64,000 nt of DNA, from positions 280,481-344,480 of the forward strand of contig JAPMXV010000015.1 in NCBI GenBank assembly GCA_026936335.1, in the 5' to 3' direction. The stretch's first letter is position 1; each line of letters opens with the position of its first letter. This DNA is from Mantamonas sphyraenae (taxonomy: Eukaryota; CRuMs; Mantamonadidae). The translations under genes and the position numbers were made by a program. The notes beneath the pieces were generated by a model. That model did no database searches. It was not told the origin of the DNA and worked only from the letters and a program-made list of their open reading frames with translations. This document shows positions 47,156 through 56,125 of this stretch, piece by piece.

Positions 47156-47510
47156 ATGAGTGAGTTTTCTTCCACGGCGTTTGAGCAGCCAAAGAAGGAA
47201 AAACGCGCGATCCGTGTTTGGAGAGCTCGCGATCTTTCTGACCGCGGGTCAGCATGGGTGCCCGTCTACATCATCGTCGATTCCAGTGGGTGACCATGCA
47301 ATCCCTTGCTGTCCCCAGGCGTGGTGTGGAGGCTTGTGTTTGTCGGTGGAAGGTTTTTGGCACAAGGACGAAGTGGCTGACAATTTCTTTCTCAAGACGG
47401 CCACTTGCGATCTGGGAGGCCGTGTTGTGGGTTTCCAGGGGCAGTACACACGGAACCGAACGCGTTTGATGCCGTGGGCAGACCGGGCAATCCGCAGAAT
47501 GACGCTGTGA
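47156..47510 (+). CDS. Possible small protein, one frame change
   Basis: Reading from the ATG at 47156 gives MSEFSSTAFEQPKKEKR and RDLSDRGSAWVPVYIIVDSS. Allowing a one-base excess at about 47290 it continues through HKDEVADNFFLKTATCDLGG to a stop at 47508-47510. The composite of about 117 residues has protein-like composition, but no homologue is recognised and it could be chance. It starts 87 bp after receptor C. Confidence 0.3.
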
Positions 47511-48298
47511 TGAAGTATGCAGGGGAAAAGAACTGATGCGAATTTTTCCTTCCACGCGCTTGACGCCAACAAAATTCCACTTTGCCCCACCCTGTGTACG
47601 TTGCCCGTTCGACAGTGAACACGTGTGCACAATGCCAAATTGTTCCATGTCCACCCCCTCAGATGCATGCGATGTTCCATAAATGTGTCTGTTGGCCCGC
47701 GGCTGCCAGATTCTCGCCCGTGTGAGCTTGCGCTCCCGCCGCGGAATCTTCACCCTTGTCTGCGCCTCTCGCATGTCAAGGGAACGACCCCACCTCGCCC
47801 TACCTCGTTCAACGCACATCCACCTTGTCGTTCTACGTGTGTGTATGCGCTCTGGTTGATGGACGCCTCCAGTGTTGACGAAAGCGGGATTCGACCAGAT
47901 TGCACAATTTGTGAAACTATTTCGCCCCAGGCCCCTCTGGGCGGGCCCCAGACCCGCGTCGACGCTGGACAAGTCTCCGGTTGTGTTGCCATGTGCATGA
48001 TTGCTTTGCCAGCACGAGCCCACAGGCATGGATGCGGAACTCTGAGTGTGTATGGAACACGTTTGCCGTTGTGTGCAGAAAAACCCTGCCCAAACATGGC
48101 GGTCGTTGCGGAACGAGGAAACGTCGCGAGCGGAAACTCGGCGCAAATTCTGCCACGCACAGGTTCCATTTCGGCCCGCACAAGGTGCATGCACTCCGCA
48201 TGCACATGCATGCATCATGGCATCTGTCGCTCACCATGTACTGTGCTGCCACACAATCCTGCGCGCATCTTGGCATCTTCGCATCGTCACAGATCAAA
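47511..48298. other. Intergenic region, no gene recognised
   Basis: 788 bp upstream of the TmcB-like gene. Frames are open in places but composition is not protein-like. No tRNA or repeat is convincing. Confidence 0.5.
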
Positions 48299-51200
48299 AT
48301 GAAACGGCGCAACTCTGTGTCAAGCACAAGGACCGATCAGGAAACGACGGTCACGCGTGCAAACACAGGCGCCAATGTCGACGTGGCCCTGGGCACGGTT
48401 GGAGGCTCCCTCATCACGCGTGTGGGCTCCTTCCTTGCGGCCGCCAAGCTCACGATTTTCCAAGTGGTCTTTCTCCTCATGAAAGAGGACCAACTCAGCT
48501 CCCAGGTGCTTCTGTACCTCTCTTCCGTGGTCGAACACCTGCAGTTCTTTCTGTTTTTCCTGTCGCCGCTGGTCATCCCGCCAACGATGCAGCGCACAGT
48601 CACCTATGGCCTGGTGTACCAGATCACACTGGCCTTTAACGTCAACTCGGTGGTCAACACGGCCGCCAACCAGTGGTTTGTGTTCTGGGTGGCCAGCCTC
48701 AGCGTGCTGCTCACCGCGGGTCTGTTGATCTACCTGGTCATCGCCGTTCACCGGGAATCCTACATCTTCCTGTGGCCGCTCAAGGTGCTGCGTCTGCTGG
48801 TCAGCCTGCTTTCCAGTGTGCTTTACCTTCCGTTTGTGCGCACGCTGCTGCAGGCCCTCGTGGCATCCGACGCATCGCCAGGCACGACGTTTGTGGCCCT
48901 GCTCTGCGTCGCCACGCTCTTTGCTGTGGCCATCACCAGCAAGTTGGTGTACTTTGACACGTCCATCACGAGTGACGTGGCCACTGCGCGCAGCCACGGG
49001 CGTGTCGAGGCAGCCTGGGTGCTCACCCGATCCGTGCTGGTGGCGCTTTTCGCGTTCGCCGCCTTTCTGCCATTGGACGTCGGCTCGCTGCGCATCACCC
49101 TTTGCCTCGGCCTTCTTGTATTGTCGGTCACCATGCTGGGTCTGCGTGCCTTTTACGTGCCGTTCTACTGGCTTTCGACAAACAAGCTTGCGGTCGGCCT
49201 CGTCTCGATGCTCGTGTGGAACAGTGCCGTCTGCATCGGCGCACAGTGGGCGCCCACCATGTCCTTTGGCATGCTGGCATTGCTCATGCTCGTCGGTTCT
49301 CTGGCCACAGGCCTGCTTGCAGGCATTGGCATGCACAAGTGGTTCTCCTGGTACTTTATGGACGCCTTGCGCACACCTGTGCCCCAGATGATGTGGCTGG
49401 ACGGCCCCTTGGCCATGGTTGTGCAGCATACGCACAAGCAAAAGCCACAGAAACGCCTGGCCGACTACGCCAACTCGTTTGCCCATCCGCAAGACGATGC
49501 CACGGATGCAGATCTGCCCGAGGATTCGGCCAGTGCGCTGGGGCTCTCGCAACTGGAGTTGAACGAAACAGGCCACCACCGCCAACAACAGACACAGCAC
49601 GACAAGAATGGACCCGCTGCAGAGACGCTCAGCTCGCAGGCGTTTGCCAAGCTCGACATTCAGGCAGGCCGCCCTGGCTCACACTGCATCTACATCAACG
49701 GCTGTCCGCTGAAACTGCGTTCGGTGTTCCATGTCGAAGTGTTTGCACGCATTCTCATGCACGACTCGTCGTGGCATGTGACCCACAACGTGTCCTCGTT
49801 CTACGCCGCCGCGCTCAAGCTCTACCCACGCAACGCTCTGGTCCTCCTCGCGTATGCTCGCTTTCTGGACTCGCAACACAACCCAAAGGCGCAGCAGGAG
49901 GCCATGGGTGTGTACGAGAAGCTGGAAAAGGTGGCCAGCGGCACGTTTGACGTGGGCTTCTTCTGCTTTGCGGCGCTGCGCATCCGCAAGCGCGTGTCCA
50001 TTGCCATGGCACTGCAATCGAACGAAGACGACGCACGCGACATCGGTGTCGTGGCCCATCTGGAGCTGCAGCAGAACCTGAGCCGAGCACGCACGTTTCA
50101 CTTTCGCACGCTTCGCCAGCTGCATGCCTTTTGGCAGATGCTGCTGCTGGACGAGGTCAACCTGGCCGATCTGCAGGCATGCATGCACCGCATTGTGTCT
50201 GCACAGCGCTCGACCACGCAGTCGTTTGCCTCGCTGCTGCAGCAGTATCCAAAGGCGCCGCGAATTCTGCGCGCATACGCACGCTTCTTGAGCGAGATCC
50301 GTTCGGATGTGGCCACAGCGCAGCGCTTCGTGCGCATGGCTGAAGAGTGTGAACAGGCGCAGCAAGCTCAAATGCGCACGAACCAGGGGATCAAGGGCGA
50401 AGGATACTCGGAAACGCGCAGGCGGACGGCCGTCTCACTTGCCTCGACTCTCTCGGGCGCCATCCGCGCAGGACGCAATGTGGGACTGCTGGGACTCAGC
50501 GAAGACGAGATCATTGGCATGCACATGCGCGACATTGTGCCAAACTGTGCGCTGCTGGAAAGCTCGACAGGAATGGCCGCCATCTGCGCCATGGGCCCAC
50601 AGCGCGTCATGGTCATGGACGACCGTGGGCGTGCCATGCTTCTTGATCTTTCTGCTCATCAGCTGCACGTGTCGTCCATGTTTGCCGAAATGAGCGCTGC
50701 CGCCATTCAGGAGCAACTCTACACCGTGCGGCTGGCCATCAGCGAAATCTGGCGCGAGCCGCTGCTGTTTGTCACGCGTCCCAAGGACAGCTTTGCCGAC
50801 GTGGACCATGACCATGACGACGACGACGCGGCATCCGAGGTGCCGGGAGCCGAGGCGACGAGCACGCACAACAATGCGGACGCTACCATTGTCGGTGTCA
50901 GCAAAACGCTTAGCTCCATGCTGCGTCTGAAGCCTGCTCATCTCATGGATTCACCTGTGGGTGAGTACGTCAGCGATATCTCGGGCGCGGCCGAGACGTT
51001 CGCGGCTGTGATCGCCTCGCGCACTCGCCAGGGCTCTGTGGAGGTTCCGGTGCGTGTCAAGTCTCGCACGGGTTTCTTTACCGCACGTGCACAGTTTGAG
51101 TCGCTGGACATGCAGGAGTTGACACTGGTGCGCTTCAGCAAGATGGAAATAGTGCACGCCAGCACACCGGCGAGCCGAACCGTGTCTCCGTCGGTCACAC

Positions 51201-54200
51201 CGCAACGCCGCAGCAGCGCGACCCTGGGTTTGGCAAGCAAGCGCACCTCACTCACCTTCAATACCACCGTTAATGTGGTGGAGGAGGAGACTGTCGAACG
51301 CAAGCGGACCTCATCGGTGGCAGTGAGCGAGGCCAGCTCGGCGCGCTCCACCCCTGGTGGCATGGGCACCACCGAACAGAGTGTGGCATCTGATGCAGAC
51401 GGGTACCTACATACACCAATGACCGCAATGTCATCCCGCACCAATTCTGTGTCGGGTTCGCTTCGAAGCAGCCCCGAGCACATGTCTGCACCCACGCTGC
51501 AGGAGGAGGACACGCGCCGTGGAGACTCGGATGACTCGGACCAGGACAACGGTGCGGAAAGTGAGTCCAAGGGCCATTCGAGTGCATCCCACACCACGGG
51601 CGACTCGTCGCGCGCCTCGAGCGTTAAGCGCCGAATCAAGGCCATGCGACACAGCATGAACGACCAATCGTCAGAGAAGAACACGTCCGGTTCGGTGCAA
51701 GAGCTGCGTCGTGTCGTGTACCTTGTTCTGGTGCTGCTGTTTGCCAGCGTGATCAGCAACTACGTGTCGCAGGTGTCGTTTCTGGAGGAAAGCCAGGTCA
51801 AGGTGCAGCACCAGATCGAGCTCGGCGAACTGCCTGTCCTTGTGGCCGAGGCTGGCTACGAGGCCGAGTTTATGGACGTGCAATTGCGCGAACTGCGCAT
51901 TGCTTCGCTTGCAGCGCAATTAGCGTCGCTAAACAGCACCGCAAGCAACAACACGCAGGTGCAAAGCCTGACGGCACACCTTGACACCCTCCTCCCGCCA
52001 GGTTTGGATGCACAGTCTTTCCACACGGAGCTTGTATACCTGTTGGCGCGCGTGGATGCATCCAAGAGCCGGACGGTGCTGACGGAAATCGGCAGCAGCC
52101 TGGGCCGCATCCACGGCAAGGTGTTTTCTGACGAAGGGTCGCTCAGTGCAGCTGACCACGCACAGGTGCTGGCCATTTCTGAGCCTGTGCACCTACTGCT
52201 GGAGTCGACCAGCCAGCAGGTGACGCAGACAATGTCTGTGCGCGACATCGGCTTTGAGTTTGTCAGCAGCATCCGATCAACCACCCAGCTGAATCTAACC
52301 ACGCTGGATCAGACGGGAGTCGATCTGCTCGAATCCATCCCAGCCAGCTATTTCGTGATGGCAAACTCATTTGTGACCGCCGTGCGAGCGATGAGTCGTG
52401 CGGCAAATGTGGTGCAGAGCAGCTTCCAGGTGGCGTCGCAAGAGGCATCCGTGATTGGCCTGACCACGTTTCTGGTGGCCATGGGCATGATTTGGTGTCT
52501 GATGTGGCTCACGTTCCGCCCTGTGGTCAACCACATCTCCATGGAGAACCATTTTACACTGGAGACTTTTCTGGACATTCCGCGACGCCATGCGGTGGGC
52601 ATGGTCAACCGCTACAAACGTCTGATGCTTGCCATGGACGAGGAAACACAGTCGCCGGGCAATGGTGGTGTTGTGGACCAGGGCGACAGCGAGACCGATT
52701 TGGGCGCCGACGACCGCTCGGTGGGCTTTTCGGAAGGAAGCTGGCGCTCGGAAGACACAGGGGAGATGAGCAGCCATGCAGACGGGCTTCATGGAGCTGG
52801 AGACAGCGAAATGGCAGGGAGCGTGTCGGACGTGGGTGAAAGCAACAGGCAGAAGAAGCGCAAGAAACGGCGCAAGGACGGACGCAGCGTGCTCGGACGA
52901 GGCGAAACAGGCATGGCCAAGATGCACGTGCGCTACATTGTTGCCTTTGTGGTGTACGCCGTGATTGCGCTTGCGTCGTTTGTGACGACGCAGACCACAA
53001 ACGAAGGCCAGCACTTTCTGCACCAGCGCATCGTGGACGTGGCCGACGTGCAGGTGACGGTGGCCCAAATCCCGCATTACCTGGCACGCTTGACAACCAG
53101 CACGTCGTGGACGGTGTACAACGAGACGCGAGCTGGGCTGATCAACGCCGAAGCGGCGTTGAGCACACAATGGCGGAGTATGATGCAAGCTGGAGACGCA
53201 CACGGGCGATCAGATGCGCAGAACAAGCTGCTGTTTTCAGAGAACCTGTGCAGCACGCTGTCGTGCAGCACGGAGGAGGAGCGCAAGATGGGCGCCGCCG
53301 GTGTGCACAATCTCATGCAGCGGTACATGCGACTTGTGCAGAGCATTCGCAACGTGCCCGAGGGCACACGGGTGACGTTTGAGACGGCAGGAGTGGTGGA
53401 GCTGGTCAAGGCGTACCGCACACTGGTGGTTCCGGCGCTGGACCGCACCATGTCGCTGCTGTCGACAGAGGTGCGCCAGCTGATGGAGACGGAACACAGC
53501 GTATCGATTTCTTTGCTGCTGGCAGGCATTGTGGTCATTGTGTTGGATTTGCTGCTGATCTTTTCGCCAATGATGTCTGTGCTCAACTCGCAGGCCCAGC
53601 ACGTGGAACACATGTTCCTGATGATCCCGCTGGAGACGCTGATGGAACTGCCGCACGTCATGCGCCTGCTGGGCTTGGACGACTCGTCCAAGTTGCTGGA
53701 CGACGATCTGAGCTCGGAAGCGATTCGAGGAGGGCGAAAACTGCGTCTGGAGGCGCAAATCAAGGCAGAGCGGCGCCAGAAGCGCAGTGGAAGTGACGAC
53801 AACTCGGTGGACGTTTGGGTGGAGGAGCAGCTGGTGTCTGGCGCCGATCTGCTGCGCGACGAGCCGCAAGAAAAGACTGCACAGGGATCGCACGACACCC
53901 TGGACCCGGAGTTCTCGCAGGACACAACAGAACCAGAAGACCTCGAGAGCCAACAGAGCGAGTACAGAGACGTTTATGTTGGGCGAACGGACGGGCGCGT
54001 TGGCGCCGTGCGTACGGGCCTTCAGATTGTCCAGGAGCTGGACGGTCTTTTGGCCGAGCATCCAAAGCGAGTGGCGGGCATGGTGCTTCTTGTGAACCTG
54101 CTGTGGTGGGTGCCGGTGATGGCCACGGAAGGAGAGCGCATCATCGGCGCGCTGCAGGGTGTGCAGGAGCTCGTGCCTGTGGTGACACTGCTGCTCACGG

Positions 54201-55372
54201 CGTCTTTGGGGTCGATGAATGTGCTTGGCGTGATGCCCATCATGTTTGTGGTGATGGTGCTTGTGCAAGGTGCGTCGCTGGAGTACATCCGCGACTTTCA
54301 CCTGTTGCTGCAGACGGTGATGCTGCCTGCGTGCTCGTTGTACGGCTACATGACGGGCGCCAATTTGGACATGCGCGTAGTGCTGCATACGATTGTGCCC
54401 GGGGCTGTGGGAGCCGTGGCTGGCCTGGTGTGGATGCCGTCGCACCTGCACTATGTGATGCTGGCGGCTGCGACACTGGGCTTTGTGTGCGGCATGATTG
54501 TGGCCAGCTGGATGATGATGAGCACGGGAAAGACAAGCACCAAGTCACGATTCGACTCGCGAACCAAGGGCGAGATTGCAGTGTTGGCACTGCTTGGTGG
54601 CGCGCTGACGAGCAGCTCCGGATCCGGGATGGGCATGCTGGTGTACTTTTACATGGTGTTGTTCCTGCAAACGAACCAGGACACAGCAATCCACACGTCG
54701 CTGAGCGCACTGGGTGTGAACAGCGTCCTGAGTCTTCTTCTGCACCTTGTGGCGGGCAAGACATTTGCCCCGCACGCCGTCGATGTGATTACGGTGATGG
54801 CGCCGTGGTTGCTGGTGCTGGGCTTTGCAGGCGTGCATGTGGTGACCATGGTCAGCCCCCTGGCGCTGCACGGTATCGTGAGCTTTTCGGCGATGGCGTT
54901 GTTTGTGACCAAGATCGTGCTGAACCTGAACCGCCAGGACCTGTTGTTTGTGGCAGTGACGCTGCTGTTGAACAGTGGCGTCTTGAGCTACCTGCTGGCG
55001 GTGGGTGGCAACATCCGTTCGAGCACGCTGCTTCTGGTGGACACCAAGGCAGGGAAGGAAGACATGGTGCGACAGCAACGGAAAACGCGCAAGCGAAGGA
55101 AGCAGGCCAAGATTGAGCGAGAGAGGAAGAAGCGGGAGGCGAGGAACGGGGTGATGGGCGCCGTGCGCAAGGGAGGCTGGGGATTGGAGAAGCTGGGCGT
55201 GGGACAGAGTACGTCGACGCCGTCGTCGCCTTCTCCGCCGCAGGATGATCGTGCAGAGATGGCACGGATTTTCAAGGGGATTGAGGAGGAAGAGGAGTCG
55301 GAGGGGGAGCGTGTGGAGGAAGTTGGCGTGAGCGACGGGTCTGCCGGGGAAGGAGTTGGCCGGGGAGAGTGA
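48299..55372 (+). CDS. TmcB/TmcC-like multi-TM protein with TPR and PAS-like regions
   Basis: 2357 codons in one intact exon from MKRRNSVSSTRTDQE; the frame is open further upstream but composition becomes poor. The N-terminus (about 40-385) has roughly ten membrane helices. Residues about 445-690 match the TPR-like domain of Dictyostelium tiny-macrocyst proteins B/C, in which helical repeats resemble AALKLYPRNALVLLAYARFL and LQQYPKAPRILRAYARFLSE. Two PAS-like segments follow (about 730-800 and 860-950), then a Ser-rich linker. A second set of helices begins near 1137 (VVYLVLVLLFASVISNYVS), with further helices near 1384, 1544, 1735 and a cluster from 1925 to 2250, before a basic tail with KTRKRRKQAK. 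TmcB-type proteins act in sexual macrocyst development in Dictyostelium; here a sensor or receptor role is inferred. It has no frame breaks despite its length. Confidence 0.85.
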   Translation: MKRRNSVSSTRTDQETTVTRANTGANVDVALGTVGGSLITRVGSFLAAAKLTIFQVVFLLMKEDQLSSQVLLYLSSVVEHLQFFLFFLSPLVIPPTMQRTVTYGLVYQITLAFNVNSVVNTAANQWFVFWVASLSVLLTAGLLIYLVIAVHRESYIFLWPLKVLRLLVSLLSSVLYLPFVRTLLQALVASDASPGTTFVALLCVATLFAVAITSKLVYFDTSITSDVATARSHGRVEAAWVLTRSVLVALFAFAAFLPLDVGSLRITLCLGLLVLSVTMLGLRAFYVPFYWLSTNKLAVGLVSMLVWNSAVCIGAQWAPTMSFGMLALLMLVGSLATGLLAGIGMHKWFSWYFMDALRTPVPQMMWLDGPLAMVVQHTHKQKPQKRLADYANSFAHPQDDATDADLPEDSASALGLSQLELNETGHHRQQQTQHDKNGPAAETLSSQAFAKLDIQAGRPGSHCIYINGCPLKLRSVFHVEVFARILMHDSSWHVTHNVSSFYAAALKLYPRNALVLLAYARFLDSQHNPKAQQEAMGVYEKLEKVASGTFDVGFFCFAALRIRKRVSIAMALQSNEDDARDIGVVAHLELQQNLSRARTFHFRTLRQLHAFWQMLLLDEVNLADLQACMHRIVSAQRSTTQSFASLLQQYPKAPRILRAYARFLSEIRSDVATAQRFVRMAEECEQAQQAQMRTNQGIKGEGYSETRRRTAVSLASTLSGAIRAGRNVGLLGLSEDEIIGMHMRDIVPNCALLESSTGMAAICAMGPQRVMVMDDRGRAMLLDLSAHQLHVSSMFAEMSAAAIQEQLYTVRLAISEIWREPLLFVTRPKDSFADVDHDHDDDDAASEVPGAEATSTHNNADATIVGVSKTLSSMLRLKPAHLMDSPVGEYVSDISGAAETFAAVIASRTRQGSVEVPVRVKSRTGFFTARAQFESLDMQELTLVRFSKMEIVHASTPASRTVSPSVTPQRRSSATLGLASKRTSLTFNTTVNVVEEETVERKRTSSVAVSEASSARSTPGGMGTTEQSVASDADGYLHTPMTAMSSRTNSVSGSLRSSPEHMSAPTLQEEDTRRGDSDDSDQDNGAESESKGHSSASHTTGDSSRASSVKRRIKAMRHSMNDQSSEKNTSGSVQELRRVVYLVLVLLFASVISNYVSQVSFLEESQVKVQHQIELGELPVLVAEAGYEAEFMDVQLRELRIASLAAQLASLNSTASNNTQVQSLTAHLDTLLPPGLDAQSFHTELVYLLARVDASKSRTVLTEIGSSLGRIHGKVFSDEGSLSAADHAQVLAISEPVHLLLESTSQQVTQTMSVRDIGFEFVSSIRSTTQLNLTTLDQTGVDLLESIPASYFVMANSFVTAVRAMSRAANVVQSSFQVASQEASVIGLTTFLVAMGMIWCLMWLTFRPVVNHISMENHFTLETFLDIPRRHAVGMVNRYKRLMLAMDEETQSPGNGGVVDQGDSETDLGADDRSVGFSEGSWRSEDTGEMSSHADGLHGAGDSEMAGSVSDVGESNRQKKRKKRRKDGRSVLGRGETGMAKMHVRYIVAFVVYAVIALASFVTTQTTNEGQHFLHQRIVDVADVQVTVAQIPHYLARLTTSTSWTVYNETRAGLINAEAALSTQWRSMMQAGDAHGRSDAQNKLLFSENLCSTLSCSTEEERKMGAAGVHNLMQRYMRLVQSIRNVPEGTRVTFETAGVVELVKAYRTLVVPALDRTMSLLSTEVRQLMETEHSVSISLLLAGIVVIVLDLLLIFSPMMSVLNSQAQHVEHMFLMIPLETLMELPHVMRLLGLDDSSKLLDDDLSSEAIRGGRKLRLEAQIKAERRQKRSGSDDNSVDVWVEEQLVSGADLLRDEPQEKTAQGSHDTLDPEFSQDTTEPEDLESQQSEYRDVYVGRTDGRVGAVRTGLQIVQELDGLLAEHPKRVAGMVLLVNLLWWVPVMATEGERIIGALQGVQELVPVVTLLLTASLGSMNVLGVMPIMFVVMVLVQGASLEYIRDFHLLLQTVMLPACSLYGYMTGANLDMRVVLHTIVPGAVGAVAGLVWMPSHLHYVMLAAATLGFVCGMIVASWMMMSTGKTSTKSRFDSRTKGEIAVLALLGGALTSSSGSGMGMLVYFYMVLFLQTNQDTAIHTSLSALGVNSVLSLLLHLVAGKTFAPHAVDVITVMAPWLLVLGFAGVHVVTMVSPLALHGIVSFSAMALFVTKIVLNLNRQDLLFVAVTLLLNSGVLSYLLAVGGNIRSSTLLLVDTKAGKEDMVRQQRKTRKRRKQAKIERERKKREARNGVMGAVRKGGWGLEKLGVGQSTSTPSSPSPPQDDRAEMARIFKGIEEEEESEGERVEEVGVSDGSAGEGVGRGE

Positions 55373-55409
55373 AAATGAATCGACCCGTGCCCGCCACGAT
55401 GCATCCCCG

Positions 55410-55841
55410 TCAAAGCACCCACCATGAATTCGAGATTCTCTCCATGGATGGGCCAGGACACACGTCTGTGGCCCGCTGGTCCTCATCTCTTCTCTTCTTG
55501 CTTCTCTTGCCCGCCTTGTCTGCTGCCTTGCGTTGCACCTTCCTTGGTCGCTGTACCCTTTGTCGCTTGGTAGCATGCTGTTGTGGTTGTGACCCACCCG
55601 AATCCTCTTCTTCCCCAACTTCCTCATCTCTTCTCTTCTTGCTTCTCTTGCCCGCCTTGTCTGCTGCCTTGCGTTGCACCTTCCTTGGTCGCTGTACCCT
55701 TTGTCGCTTGGTAGCATGCTGTTGTGGTTGTGACCCACCCGAATCCTCTTCTTCCCCCACTTCCTCATCTCTTCTCTTCTTGCTTCTCTTGCCCGCCTTG
55801 TCTGCTGCCTTGCGTTGCACCTTGATTGTTGGCTTCTCCAT
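55410..55841 (-). CDS. Lys/Arg-rich repetitive small protein
   Basis: 143 residues from a Met at 55841 (MEKPTIKVQRKAADKAGKRS). It contains three copies of a 47-residue unit, KVQRKAADKAGKRSKKRRDE followed by EVGEEEDSGGSQPQQHATKR and QRVQRPR; the last copy is truncated. Several nuclear-localisation-like clusters (KRSKKRR, KRQR) alternate with acidic patches, suggesting a nuclear or nucleolar protein if expressed. The same frame is open upstream to 56129, but that part is Pro/Ser-rich and overlaps an opposite-strand reading. Family unknown. It converges on the TmcB-like gene with a 37-bp gap. Confidence 0.5.
   Translation of the reverse strand: MEKPTIKVQRKAADKAGKRSKKRRDEEVGEEEDSGGSQPQQHATKRQRVQRPRKVQRKAADKAGKRSKKRRDEEVGEEEDSGGSQPQQHATKRQRVQRPRKVQRKAADKAGKRSKKRRDEDQRATDVCPGPSMERISNSWWVL
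55481..55826. repeat. 141-bp tandem repeat, about 2.5 copies
   Basis: The segment starting CCTCATCTCTTCTCTTCTTG recurs at 55481, 55622 and 55763, exactly 141 bp (47 codons) apart, with almost no differences between units. Confidence 0.92.
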
Positions 55842-55864
55842 CCAGACGCCTGTGACAAAGAAGG

Positions 55865-56053
55865 ATGGAGGCGTACGTGGAGGAGAGAGGGTGGGGAGGG
55901 TGGGTGACGCTGCCGGATGAGGTGATGGAGAGGGTGATTGGGTGGGTAGGGAGGGGAGCTGCTCCGGCGAGGGTCGCTGTCGGGAGGTCAGGGGAGACGA
56001 GAAAGCGAGAGCGAGTCGAGGAGGAGAAGAGGCAACGTGTGGAGGAGGGGTGA
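55865..56053 (+). pseudogene. F-box-like N-terminal fragment
   Basis: A 62-codon ORF, MEAYVEERGWGGWVTLPDEV then MERVIGWVGRG, resembles the start of an F-box (LPDEVxxRI pattern) but ends before any substrate-binding domain. A related fragment sits at the equivalent place after the next unit (59889-59987). Probably a relic carried in the subtelomeric repeat; it could also be a short gene. Confidence 0.35.
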
Positions 56054-56125
56054 ACAGTGGAGTGTGATCAGCAAGGAGGAATGGAAGTCCTTTTGAAGGT
56101 ATAGGGGTCGAGTGGGGGAAAGGGT

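Noticed and set aside
47880-47910. GGTCGAATCCC on the minus strand, similar to a tRNA B box
   Set aside because: No cloverleaf could be folded around it and no matching A box or acceptor stem was found.
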